Assembly (NCBI RefSeq): GCF_004138135.1
Contig: NZ_RYFD01000015.1
Location: 17,939 to 81,938 of the forward strand
Reading direction: 5' to 3'
Source: Candidatus Oscillochloris fontis
Lineage (GTDB): Bacteria; Chloroflexota; Chloroflexia; Chloroflexales; Chloroflexaceae
DNA length: 64,000 nucleotides
The position numbers were made by a program, and so were the translations under genes. The notes under the pieces are model-generated. The model saw nothing but the letters and a program-made list of their open reading frames with translations, was not told where the DNA came from and searched no databases. This document shows, piece by piece, positions 1 to 7,823 of the stretch (positions are counted from its first letter, which is position 1; each line of letters opens with the position of its first letter).

Positions 1-13
1 CCAGCATCTACCG

Positions 14-2383
14 ATGGCTGATATTTCAGCTATCGATGCCGAACTGCAAGCCCTCGTACGCGGCACGCATCAGATCCACTTGGTACCGCACCTCCAGAAT
101 CAGGTAAAGGCACAGCTTGCAGAGGAGCAACGGATCGCCCGGTACATCCCCAATGTGTTTGTCGAAACGCAAGACACCAAATATCAAGCCCGCTGCTTTG
201 CTCACCCCACGCTGTTCATACAACGCATTGCCGCCTGGTTCAATCGCCAACCGTTAGCGGGTTTGAATCGCCTCGCTACGATGAGTGGGGTGCCGACCGT
301 TAGCATGCCATCTACTGAAGCATTGGTCGCGGCCGACACACTGGAACGTGCCGTTGCCGCAGCGCAGGCATTCATGAAAGACATCGAGAATCTTGACATG
401 ATGCTGACGCCCTACTCCGAGATCGGCAGGTCTGGAGGGGCGGCAATACCGCGCGACACGGCTCGTGCACATGTCCTCAATGAGACGCAGTATTATATTG
501 AAATGACTGCCGAGGGAACGAAATACCGTCTGCGAAATCGTAGTACAGAGCTCAGATGTGTGACTGCCCGGGTATTCCTGCTCACGGGTCCAGCAGGACA
601 GGGAAAGACCAACTTTCTGTGCGACTTCACCGAGCGATTTCTGCTTCGACACAATATTCCGTGTGCGTATATCACCGCACGTCAGATCAGCCGCTTTCCC
701 TACTCAGATCTCAACGACGTTGTTCGTCAGCTGATTTTTCCGTCGGCCGTCACAACTCTTGAGGAAGGACTGACCACGCTGGCCGCCCCTTGTGCCGAGC
801 GACAACAGCCCTTCGTACTCGTCATTGACGGTCTGAATGAGCATCCTGATGTTCGCACATTCGCCGGGCAACTCGAGCATTTCCTCGAAACTCTTGTTCG
901 CTACCCTTATATACGCGTGCTCATGACTTGCCGCTCCGAGTTCCTGGAGCAGCGTTTCGGTACACTGCTGTCTGGTCCGCTCGCACCCATCCTTCACCTT
1001 TCGAAGGCCCATGGGCAGCGGTTTGACCAGGAGCAGCACCGCGAGCTTGTTGCACGCTACTTCCGATTCTTCAAAGTACGGCCGAGTCGTGTTGCCCGTC
1101 GCGTCATCGATTTTCTCCAGCGGGATGTTCTACTGCTTCGGTTTTTCTGCGAGGCTTATGGCGCACGAGGCCGTAATAGTCAGTATAAGCAACCTGTAGT
1201 GGCAGGCATCTACCGCGATGAGATCTTCCGCCGCTATGTCGAGGATAAGTTGGGTCGTGCCGAGCACTCCGTTGTGAGCGATCGCTCAATGCCACGCCCG
1301 TTGGTTCACCGAGTAGAGTTGAGACGCGTACTTTCACTCGTCGCCGCACACATGCTCGATGCTGGGCAGTATGCAAATGTCTCCCGTACCGTGGTGGCGG
1401 CTGCACTGGATGCAGAGCTTACCGCCTTGCTTGATGAGGAACTCGTCTTGCGCCACGATCTCGGCCCAGCACCCTCGCTGCTTGCTGAACCAAACGAGGT
1501 GCTGAGCTTCACGTTCGATGAGATGCGGGACTTTCTGCTTGCGCAGCACCTGCTTGACGTGCATGCACGGAATCCGGGTGAGTTCGCACGGCTTGTGGCA
1601 TTGCAACAACCAACGCACACCCAGGGCGTAGAAGGCATGCAGCGCTTTCTCTTCTATGCGTCGCGCATACCTACCAACCGTTCGTTCTTCGAAAGCTACC
1701 GCACACACTCGTGGTACGGAGCCGTCTATGACACTGAGGTGTTTGCCGTACCGCCGATGTACTTAGACGCCGAAGATCGGCAGATCGTCGAGGCTGTCTT
1801 AACATCTGGCGATGCGCGTGCTCAGCACTTTGCTCGAGAGATCGCGTTGCGCTGGGAAACTTCCGTCTTCCCGATTCTCAATTTGGAAATGCTACTTACT
1901 GTCGCTAGGCACGCAGACCAGTCATTTTTCTCAGATGTACTCGTTCCGACGTTTGGCCATGCTTCCTACGGTCAGAATACGCTGGGTGAAGAGTTTTGCC
2001 GCTTTGTCGAGACCAGGGTGCTTCCTGAGTTCGCACCTAATGAGGAGCATCCTTACGATCCCATATTCCGCTTGCTGCTGCTCCTTCTTCCCATTGGTGC
2101 AAACCCAACGCTTGACTCGCCAGCAGTTACCGTTTTCCGTCAGTTAATCGCGGGCCACCCTGCATACGCGCTCGGTCTCTTGCAGGAAGCCCTCCATGAC
2201 GGCTTGCGCTGGCACCGCGCCTTCGTGTGGCGCTTGCTCAGCGTGGCCGTTGCCAGCATCCCCGATCCTGCCCCTTTTATCGTCCTGGCACATGCAGATG
2301 CCACTAGCGACAGATCGGATACTTTGATTCGCCGCGAATCGGAAAGGTTTATCACTTGTGTGTCTGCGGAGCGCACGCTATGA
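14..2383 (+). CDS. STAND/NACHT-like P-loop NTPase (5' end may lie outside window)
   Basis: Large signalling-type ATPase, 789 residues as visible. The Walker A motif GPAGQGKT is at about residues 192-199, Walker B VLVIDGLNEH at about 268-277, and an arginine-containing MTCRSEF follows at about 304-310; this order and spacing are typical of STAND/NACHT NTPases. The roughly 180 residues before the P-loop include a RYIPNVFVE segment I associate with prokaryotic STAND proteins; the 400-residue C-terminal part is helical-looking and has no repeat I can name, and may be the sensor. No ribosome-binding site precedes the ATG at 14 and the frame is open to the window edge, so the true start may be upstream. 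Its stop overlaps the next ATG by 4 nt (ATGA), so it is coupled to three downstream genes. Defence or regulated signalling is inference. Confidence 0.8.
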   Translation: MADISAIDAELQALVRGTHQIHLVPHLQNQVKAQLAEEQRIARYIPNVFVETQDTKYQARCFAHPTLFIQRIAAWFNRQPLAGLNRLATMSGVPTVSMPSTEALVAADTLERAVAAAQAFMKDIENLDMMLTPYSEIGRSGGAAIPRDTARAHVLNETQYYIEMTAEGTKYRLRNRSTELRCVTARVFLLTGPAGQGKTNFLCDFTERFLLRHNIPCAYITARQISRFPYSDLNDVVRQLIFPSAVTTLEEGLTTLAAPCAERQQPFVLVIDGLNEHPDVRTFAGQLEHFLETLVRYPYIRVLMTCRSEFLEQRFGTLLSGPLAPILHLSKAHGQRFDQEQHRELVARYFRFFKVRPSRVARRVIDFLQRDVLLLRFFCEAYGARGRNSQYKQPVVAGIYRDEIFRRYVEDKLGRAEHSVVSDRSMPRPLVHRVELRRVLSLVAAHMLDAGQYANVSRTVVAAALDAELTALLDEELVLRHDLGPAPSLLAEPNEVLSFTFDEMRDFLLAQHLLDVHARNPGEFARLVALQQPTHTQGVEGMQRFLFYASRIPTNRSFFESYRTHSWYGAVYDTEVFAVPPMYLDAEDRQIVEAVLTSGDARAQHFAREIALRWETSVFPILNLEMLLTVARHADQSFFSDVLVPTFGHASYGQNTLGEEFCRFVETRVLPEFAPNEEHPYDPIFRLLLLLLPIGANPTLDSPAVTVFRQLIAGHPAYALGLLQEALHDGLRWHRAFVWRLLSVAVASIPDPAPFIVLAHADATSDRSDTLIRRESERFITCVSAERTL

Positions 2384-2793
2384 TTATCCCCTTCAAAACA
2401 AGCGAACACGGGCAAGACGAGTACATCATCTGCCTCCGCTCACCTATGACAGTCGCGGAGCTTCGTGAGCGTATGCTACAGCGCGCCAAAGTAAGCCAAG
2501 GCTCTTATGCATATCAACTCATCGACAACCTACACGCTCAAATCTTTATTCGATCCCTCGATCTCAAGGCAGATTATGCGATATACTTCGCCCGTGAGTA
2601 CGCATCTTTCTTTGATTATCTACGCCGCCGGGAACGCCTCCCGTTGGAGATAGTAGCTAGGCTTGCAGAAGCCTTCGACATGAGTATCGGGATGTATTAC
2701 TATAAGCTGGGGTATGCGTTTCTGACCGATACCTACGGCCTCGAGTTTCTGACACGCCTCGTTGAGGATATGCCTCAAGGAGAATTATCATGA
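2380..2793 (+). CDS. Unknown small protein of the STAND-rSAM cassette
   Basis: A 137-residue protein that I do not recognise. I chose the ATG at 2380 because it overlaps the NTPase stop as ATGA; an in-frame start at 2356 would lengthen the overlap. The sequence is rich in aromatic residues and leucine (YAIYFAREYASFFDYL, MYYYKLGYAFL), lacks a signal peptide or membrane span, and looks like a compact helical cytoplasmic protein. Its stop overlaps the next start as ATGA. Tight coupling on both sides argues for a fixed-stoichiometry partner of its neighbours, perhaps an adaptor or a recognition protein for the radical SAM enzyme; that role is only inference. Confidence 0.7.
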   Translation: MIIPFKTSEHGQDEYIICLRSPMTVAELRERMLQRAKVSQGSYAYQLIDNLHAQIFIRSLDLKADYAIYFAREYASFFDYLRRRERLPLEIVARLAEAFDMSIGMYYYKLGYAFLTDTYGLEFLTRLVEDMPQGELS

Positions 2794-3194
2794 GAATACG
2801 CACAGGGTTCGTGTCCAATAGTTCGTCGACATCCTTCCTTATTATCACGGACGACGAACTGAAGGAAGGAGCATTCCTTGAACTCATGGGGGTCACATCC
2901 GACTCGCCGATTGCAGACCTATTCCGTGAACTTTTCAGCGATGTCATCAACGCGAGTCAGTATGTTGACCTCAAACATGTCAACACACGGGTGTCGCCAG
3001 AAGCTTGGTTCAACACAGATCGGCTATCCCCAGCCATGATTGCACGTCTCCAGCAGGCTGCTGGACAAGGGCTTAAGGCATATTTTGGCACTCTGGACAG
3101 CGAAACCACAATGGTTCAGACATTCTTCTGTACGGATGCGTTCGAACTCGAGAATGAGCGAATCTACTTCAACTACCTGGAGTGTGCATGGTGA
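2790..3194 (+). CDS. Small protein with N-terminal GFVSNSSSTSF motif, possible modification substrate
   Basis: A 134-residue protein beginning MRIRTGFVSNSSSTSF. From memory, a similar xRxGFVSNSSSSSF leader starts many otherwise unrelated phage and bacterial hypothetical proteins; I know no assigned function for it. The remainder is acidic and carries aromatic residues near the end (TFFCTDAF, IYFNYLECAW), with one Cys in each of these stretches. It starts in an ATGA overlap with the previous gene and ends inside the start region of a radical SAM/SPASM gene, which makes it a candidate substrate or specificity subunit of that enzyme. RiPP-like processing is inference: I see no clear leader/core boundary and the protein is long for a precursor. 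Confidence 0.7.
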   Translation: MRIRTGFVSNSSSTSFLIITDDELKEGAFLELMGVTSDSPIADLFRELFSDVINASQYVDLKHVNTRVSPEAWFNTDRLSPAMIARLQQAAGQGLKAYFGTLDSETTMVQTFFCTDAFELENERIYFNYLECAW

Positions 3195-4282
3195 CGAAGC
3201 GGCCATCTACAATCATCCTTAAGCGGTTTCCGAAGCAGCGGTACACTGCGATGTTCAATCCCCACTCCGGATTCTTCGCCCGGATCGAAGATGTGGGTGC
3301 GCCGGAGCCGTTCTGGGCCGAACACGGGCCAGAACTGCTGGACATCGCGATCACAAATTGGTGTGATCACGGCTGCTTCTTCTGCTATCGCAAGTCGGAC
3401 GAGATGGGCCGCCATATGGGCCTGGACGACTATCGCGAGGTGATCCGGCAAGCACAAGTGATGCATGCCTTCCAGGTAGCGCTCGGCGGCGGAAACCCGA
3501 ACCAGCATCCTGACTTCGTGGAAATCCTGCGTCTCACGAGAGAGGATTTTGGGATCGTTCCCAATTACACAACGAACGGTCGTGGCCTTACTGAAGCGGT
3601 GCTCGAAGCGACACGGCGCTATTGCGGGGCAGTAGCAGTGAGTGCATATGCGCCTTATCGAGAAACCGCAGATGCTATCGAACGACTTACAGAGCACAAG
3701 ATAACTACAAACATACACTTCATTCTCTCGAGTCGGAGTATCAATACTGCGATCACCTGGTTGCAAGATCCGCCGACGTTCCTAACTCGGGCACATGCAC
3801 TGGTATTCTTGAATTACAAGCCGATCGGGCGGCATGCAAACGAAAGGCTACTTGCCAATCGGAGCCCACGAATCGAGGAGTTCTTCCGACTCGCGACGAC
3901 TGTGCGACATCCATGGCGGATAGGTTTCGACACTTGTACCATCACAGGTCTTGCGCGTTTCGGAAATGCGCACGACGTTAGTCTCGAAGGTTGTGACGCT
4001 GGTAGGTTCTCGCTATTCGTCTCAGAGGATCTCAGAGTCTACCCGTGTTCATTCATGGTCGAAGCGGGCTACAAAGGCGTCCCATTGCGTGGAACAACAC
4101 TGCGTGAAATCTGGCAACAGCACCCTGCATTCGCACGGATTCGTGCACAGCACGCGGCAGGCGGCTGCACTGAGTGTCAGACCCGTTCGCACTGTTTATC
4201 GGGCTGTCCGCTTTTCCCTCAAATGAACCTCTGCCCGATCAACTGCCGCACCAACTCATCTCAGGAGATAGAGGTGTCTTAG
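3188..4282 (+). CDS. Radical SAM/SPASM-type enzyme
   Basis: A 364-residue radical SAM protein. The 4Fe-4S motif is C59-x3-C63-x2-C66 (NWCDHGCFFCY), followed by a GGGNPNQHPDF segment at about 100-110 that corresponds to the usual GGEP SAM-binding strand with Asn in place of Glu. The C-terminus has a cysteine-rich SPASM-like region (CDAGRF, YPCSFM, CTECQ, HCLSGCP, NLCPINC) that could hold auxiliary clusters, as in peptide maturases. The ATG at 3188 overlaps the preceding stop by 7 nt; a GTG at 3182 is the alternative. It is the last gene of the four-gene cassette. The substrate is unknown, and modification of a neighbouring small protein is inference. Confidence 0.85.
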   Translation: MVTKRPSTIILKRFPKQRYTAMFNPHSGFFARIEDVGAPEPFWAEHGPELLDIAITNWCDHGCFFCYRKSDEMGRHMGLDDYREVIRQAQVMHAFQVALGGGNPNQHPDFVEILRLTREDFGIVPNYTTNGRGLTEAVLEATRRYCGAVAVSAYAPYRETADAIERLTEHKITTNIHFILSSRSINTAITWLQDPPTFLTRAHALVFLNYKPIGRHANERLLANRSPRIEEFFRLATTVRHPWRIGFDTCTITGLARFGNAHDVSLEGCDAGRFSLFVSEDLRVYPCSFMVEAGYKGVPLRGTTLREIWQQHPAFARIRAQHAAGGCTECQTRSHCLSGCPLFPQMNLCPINCRTNSSQEIEVS

Positions 4283-4499
4283 TCCAACTTTGGCGCTTAC
4301 GACCGAGAATGCGGGCTACAGAGCCCGGGCAGATGGTTCTCATCATGCCTCATAAACCAGTCGAAGAGGAAGCACCACAGCTAGGTCAGCCAGTACAAGA
4401 GCACCAAGCTACCAGGCGCGTCGGTATCTCTGGCACGGTCGTTGTCGTTGAGGCTCTGCGTCTAGTCAGTGCTGGTTCTGCCCACTGTGCTGCCAGCAA

Positions 4500-4844
4500 C
4501 TACTCGCCTGCATCATCCTCGATCAACATCTCCAACATCGCCTGCACGGTCGGGACAAGATCCGGTCGAGTGAGGAGTATGTGAACAATCGCAGCCAGCG
4601 TCGGATCCAGGCGCTCACGATGGGCCTCTGGCAGGAGATGGCTGCCGGGAATGCCAAGCGTATCAGCGAGTGTCAGCAAGGTTGCGACATTGAGACCCCG
4701 GATGCCTTGCTCCCAACGTGTCACCGTCGCCCGCGTGACATGGAGCGCCTCGGCGAGATCGCGCTGTTTGACGAGTGCATCGAGCCGCTGCTCACGAAGA
4801 AGGGCACCCAGAGCCGCATCGTAGGGATGGACCGCCCCGCTCAT
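4500..4844 (-). CDS. XRE-family helix-turn-helix regulator
   Basis: A 114-residue protein with an N-terminal Cro/C1-type helix-turn-helix (QRDLAEALHVTRATVTRWEQGIRGLNVATLLTLADTLGI, described at about residues 27-65) and a short C-terminal helical tail. I chose the ATG at 4844 because the longer frame upstream is Arg/Pro-rich and not protein-like, and this ATG overlaps the stop of a degraded upstream ORF (ATGA). It probably once formed a two-gene unit with that upstream ORF. It is convergent with the radical SAM gene; the 217 nt between them hold nothing I can name. DNA binding and autoregulation are expected from the family but no operator is evident. Confidence 0.8.
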   Translation of the reverse strand: MSGAVHPYDAALGALLREQRLDALVKQRDLAEALHVTRATVTRWEQGIRGLNVATLLTLADTLGIPGSHLLPEAHRERLDPTLAAIVHILLTRPDLVPTVQAMLEMLIEDDAGE

Positions 4845-5251
4845 AGCAGACGCTCCGGATCGGCCAGATCCAGCAGTGTCGCGGCGGGGTGGCCCGGCGG
4901 CGGCAACTGTACCAGCGCCTCGCTGAGGGTCGGGTCGCCAGAGCCAGTGACGACGAGAACCAGCGTGCCGTTCTCCATCGCCAGGGTGTCCGGGTTGGCC
5001 TGCGGCAGGAACTGGAGCGGGTCGGCCCAGGTACATACGCGCCCGGCGGCGGCTGACTCTCAGCGACGCCCGGCGCCTGGAGTGGCCAGCGGCACATGTC
5101 GGTACTCACACCAATATCCAGGCCGAGGTGCAGGTGGAATGAGCCGCCCGGTCTGGCCGAGCCAGCCAACGGTGCTGCCGACAAACTGGCGGAGTCGGGG
5201 TGCCGAACGGCTCACTGGTGCCGGACGGCAGCACCGGCGGCCCACCGCCAC
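4841..5251 (-). pseudogene. Degraded small ORF upstream of the XRE gene
   Basis: In one minus-strand frame a protein-like stretch (VCTWADPLQFLPQANPD, then MENGTLVLVVTGSGDP, ending LLDLADPERLL) runs to a stop at 4841-4843 that overlaps the XRE start. Upstream in the same frame lies a TGA at 5060-5062, and beyond it more plausible residues (WCEYRHVPLATPG). I read this as one gene with a nonsense mutation or small indels, or alternatively as a short intact ORF starting within 4841-4978. The product is not recognised. Its position directly before an XRE gene recalls the toxin or partner gene of reversed toxin-antitoxin pairs, but no family motif supports that. Confidence 0.35.
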
Positions 5252-5274
5252 GGCTGGAGCCGACTCCCGTGCGG

Positions 5275-5778
5275 CTAGCCATCAATCAAGCGTCGGTAAA
5301 TCCCAGGTGAGGAGTCCTCAATGACCTGGGCCTGCACCGTCTTGGCATAGAAATTCATCGCGCTGCGCGCCGGCCAGCCGATAATCGCGTAGCCATAGCC
5401 CTCGTCCCACATGGCGAGCAAGGACGTGATCAACAGGGCCTTGCCGACACCATTGCCCTGCGCCTCGCGTAAGACACCCATCGGGCCAAAGTAGCCTTTC
5501 GCGGTGGCATTGTAACAGGCGAACCCGATGATCGTGCGCTGCTGCACCGCAACGAAGCAGGTTGGTGGGTGATTCGCCATACTCGCTGCGCATTCCGCCA
5601 TCCAGCTTTCTTTGGACTCCTGGGGCCAGTGGGCCTCCGCATTCGTTTCGATGAAGTGAATGACGCGCAGGGCGTCGGGTGCAAGCACACGCTTGAGCGT
5701 GATCTGCTCTTGCGCAAGCCGGGCGATCAACAAAGGATCGGGCGTCACATGGTAGAGCTTGACCAACATATCGGCCAT
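5275..5778 (-). CDS. GNAT-family N-acetyltransferase
   Basis: A 167-residue GNAT fold. The acetyl-CoA-binding motif A region reads GPMGVLREAQGNGVGKALL (about residues 98-116, R/Q-x-x-G-x-G/A type), preceded by the FVAVQQRTIIGFACY strand pair and followed by GYGYAIIGWPARSAMNFYAK, the usual helix with Tyr near the catalytic site. Length is normal for a single-domain GNAT. The ATG at 5778 is used; an internal Met four residues later is possible. Substrate cannot be told from sequence. It stands alone between two decayed loci. Confidence 0.8.
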   Translation of the reverse strand: MADMLVKLYHVTPDPLLIARLAQEQITLKRVLAPDALRVIHFIETNAEAHWPQESKESWMAECAASMANHPPTCFVAVQQRTIIGFACYNATAKGYFGPMGVLREAQGNGVGKALLITSLLAMWDEGYGYAIIGWPARSAMNFYAKTVQAQVIEDSSPGIYRRLIDG

Positions 5779-5791
5779 CGTTTGCTTCTTT

Positions 5792-6288
5792 CTATAAGTT
5801 CTTTGATGGGATGTATCCTCTAGCTATGCGCTCAATCATATGGGTGAAGACCAACGCTGTCGCCACGAAGCTTAGCCCCAGCACCGGCAGGCCCGGCCAC
5901 CCCATTGCCTGATACGATGGCTGGTAGAGGAAGTACGGTAGATGCCAGAGTGCAGCGAGGCGCGGATCGGCTCGGTATGCTGTAACAGTCGTGGCATGGC
6001 AAAGCCGCGCCATCCAATCTCTTCACCGAGCCCGAAGGTCACGAGCCAGAGGAGGATCGCACTGATAGGCGCCAGCAGCGGTAAGAAATCAACCTGCCCA
6101 ATCAAGCCCAGGTCAGGCCAGACGCCGCTGGTGATCCACTGTCGATGCTGGCGCGATACTGCATGCGGCGAGGCCCGGCCCCCGGTCAATGATCGACAAA
6201 CTTGCTCGATCATGATCAACGGTGACACAAAGGGCGAGATAGGCGCCAGACGCAGCGTGACGCAGAACATTCTGCAAGCGTGCGGCAT
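5792..6288 (-). pseudogene. Frameshifted CPBP-type intramembrane protease remnant
   Basis: Two overlapping minus-strand frames carry the two halves of one CPBP (Abi, Rce1-like) protein. The upstream frame contains LLWLVTFGLGEEIGWRGFAMPRLLQ, with the family's EExxxR motif; the downstream frame continues with LAALWHLPYFLYQPSYQA, the second conserved block with its His, followed by a hydrophobic span. A frameshift near 5960 separates them. The N-terminal membrane segments normally before the EExxxR motif are mostly missing, so the gene is also truncated. It is therefore unlikely to make an active protease. Confidence 0.65.
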
Positions 6289-6289
6289 G

Positions 6290-6451
6290 GGAGGACAGTA
6301 CTCCGCCGAGCAGATCGCCGTGATGAAGGCGGCCTACTTCAACCCACTGCTGGTGGTGGAAATCATGCTGTTTGGCGCGGCCCTGTCAGCCTTGGGTTGC
6401 TGGGTCGGCGCGAATCTGCTGCGCAAGCACTTTATCAAGTCGGGCCTATGA
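6290..6451 (+). pseudogene. 3' fragment resembling an MptD/Trep_Strep ECF S component
   Basis: The frame ending at 6451 contains about 54 residues of membrane-protein character (NPLLVVEIMLFGAALSALGCWVGANLL) finishing in RKHFIKSGL. This hydrophobic segment followed by a K/R-K-H-F-x-K-x-G-hydrophobic tail is how MptD-family ECF transporter S components end. The 5' two thirds of such a gene is missing and no start or ribosome-binding site is evident. The fragment abuts the CPBP remnant, which points to a deletion joining two genes. The family call rests on a short C-terminus only. Confidence 0.4.
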
Positions 6452-6526
6452 CCCACTCGATTGGTTCATAACAGCCTGTGGTGGGCGAGCAACCCACAAG
6501 CAGAGAAGGCGACCAATTGTACGAAG

Positions 6527-6556
6527 AACGCCCCTGGCAAGTTTGCCAGGGGCGTT
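6527..6556. terminator. Bidirectional hairpin terminator next to tRNA-Gly
   Basis: Perfect inverted repeat AACGCCCCTGGCAA / TTGCCAGGGGCGTT with a 2-nt gap, followed by TT on the plus strand and by TCTT on the minus strand. It lies just downstream of the minus-strand tRNA-Gly and can serve as its rho-independent terminator, and could also stop readthrough from the left. Confidence 0.75.
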
Positions 6557-6561
6557 TTAGG

Positions 6562-6636
6562 TGGAGCGGGCGACGCGATTCGAACGCGCGACCATCTGCT
6601 TGGAAGGCAGATGCTCTACCACTGAGCTACACCCGC
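6562..6636 (-). tRNA. tRNA-Gly (anticodon TCC)
   Basis: The minus strand folds into a full cloverleaf. The acceptor stem is GCGGGTG/CGCCCGC, the D-arm contains AGCTCAGTGGTAGAGC, the anticodon stem is TCTGC/GCAGA with loop CTTCCAA giving anticodon TCC, and the T-arm contains GTTCGAATC. The discriminator base is T and the CCA end is encoded in the DNA (complement of 6562-6564). A terminator hairpin follows it. Confidence 0.95.
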
Positions 6637-6687
6637 ACACCGCTAATGTACCATATTCGGCCTAAGCCTGCAACTTACTCTCGCCCA

Positions 6688-6823
6688 GTAACTGTTCACA
6701 CTTGGGGTAAAAGAAATCTCGTATTGACGCAAAGGCGCAAGGACGCAAAGGTTGTATTGCAGGCTTTGCGCCTCTGCGTCTTTGCGTCAAAACCTGGAAG
6801 CTAGGAGAAGTGTGAACTCTTAC
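6688..6823 (+). repeat. MITE-like element, copy 1
   Basis: The ends GTAACTGTTCACACTT and (complement) GTAAGAGTTCACACTT form imperfect terminal inverted repeats. The interior is a long hairpin of TTGACGCAAAGGCGCAAGG / GCGCCTCTGCGTCTTTGC type. An 8-bp direct repeat CTCGCCCA flanks it (6680-6687 and 6824-6831). It encodes no protein. Its right end supplies the last codons and stop of the flippase-like gene that follows on the minus strand. Confidence 0.8.
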
Positions 6824-7808
6824 CTCGCCCACCAAATAGGATAACGAGCCCGCCCAACGAACTGACCAGCAGGCGAATACTGAAGGCGGTGAAGGCCAGC
6901 GCTAAGGCCGTACTGGTGGCGATTCCGATCTGGTTTAGGTAGAGCGTGAAGACCAGATCACGCGCCCCTAGGTTGTTGAAGAAGATCGGTGCCAGCCCGA
7001 CAATGTCGGTCAGGGGTACCATGAGCGCGAAGAGTAGCAGCGGTGCGTCAATGTGGAGCGCTCGCCCACAGATGTAGTGCAGGCTGATCCAGAGCAGGTG
7101 GAAGAGTAACGAAAGCCCCATCGCCTTCAGCATGGTGCGCCGATCAGTGGCGTAGATGCCAAAGGCGTCCGCGATCTTCTGGAGCGGGTTGCGCACCGCC
7201 TTGGGGAGGTAACGCCCAAAATGGCCCAGCAACCATGGTGACGCAAACGAGACCACCACCGCCAGAATCGCCACTAGCGCAAAACCTAGCGCCAGGAGCG
7301 TTAAGGTGGGGTCGGTGACGAGCCGCGCTCCAAAGAGGTTGGTTGAGGTGAAGAGTAATGCTACGTTGGCAATCAGGCTGAGCGCCAAAAAGCCGGTGAG
7401 CCGCTCCATAAAGACGGAGGCACTCGATTGGGCATAGCTGTTGATTCGGCGGCCAAGTTGGACGATCCGTATCGCGTCGCCACCGACCGAGGTGGGCAGG
7501 AAGTTGTTGGCAAATTGGCCCACGAGGTAGGTGCCCAGCAGCCAACGATAGGGCTGTTGCTGGTTGTGCGCCCGTAACAACACCCCCCACTTCAGCGCAC
7601 TCAGAGCGATGCAGAGCATCTGTAGCAGAATCGCCAACCCGATCAGCCAGGGGTTGGCGCGTTGCCACGCCGCCCAGATGTTGGCCGGGTTGGCTTGCCA
7701 GATCAGGTAGGTGAGTAACCCACCACTGACGAAAAAGCGGATGGCAAGCAGCAGGTTGCGCTGGCTACGCTGCGCTGACGCGGCTACCTCGGTTTCGGGG
7801 GCACTCAT
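6801..7808 (-). CDS. LPG synthase TM-region-like (UPF0104/YbhN-type) membrane protein
   Basis: A 335-residue polytopic protein with about eight hydrophobic spans, the conserved YLVGQFANNFLPTSVGGDAIRIVQL segment of the lysylphosphatidylglycerol synthetase transmembrane family (UPF0104) and the later NLGARDLVF loop. Members act in lipid or glycan translocation in the inner membrane; many accompany glycosyltransferases, as here. I chose the ATG at 7808 because a GGAG lies just before it; the longest frame starts at a TTG at 7823. It follows the GT39-type gene by a few bases and is probably cotranscribed. The last seven or so codons (KSSHFS end) come from the inserted MITE, so the native C-terminus has been replaced. 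Confidence 0.85.
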   Translation of the reverse strand: MSAPETEVAASAQRSQRNLLLAIRFFVSGGLLTYLIWQANPANIWAAWQRANPWLIGLAILLQMLCIALSALKWGVLLRAHNQQQPYRWLLGTYLVGQFANNFLPTSVGGDAIRIVQLGRRINSYAQSSASVFMERLTGFLALSLIANVALLFTSTNLFGARLVTDPTLTLLALGFALVAILAVVVSFASPWLLGHFGRYLPKAVRNPLQKIADAFGIYATDRRTMLKAMGLSLLFHLLWISLHYICGRALHIDAPLLLFALMVPLTDIVGLAPIFFNNLGARDLVFTLYLNQIGIATSTALALAFTAFSIRLLVSSLGGLVILFGGRGKSSHFS

Positions 7809-7823
7809 GCGTTGGTTCTCCAA

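Noticed and set aside
4174..4584. ORF overlapping the end of the radical SAM gene and the XRE gene
   Set aside because: It has no ribosome-binding site or protein-like pattern and is antisense to the XRE gene. The gap 4283-4499 shows nothing else I can support.
5942..6250. Long 5' part of the plus-strand frame that ends in the ECF S fragment
   Set aside because: It is antisense to the CPBP remnant and only the last 50 or so residues look like a membrane protein.
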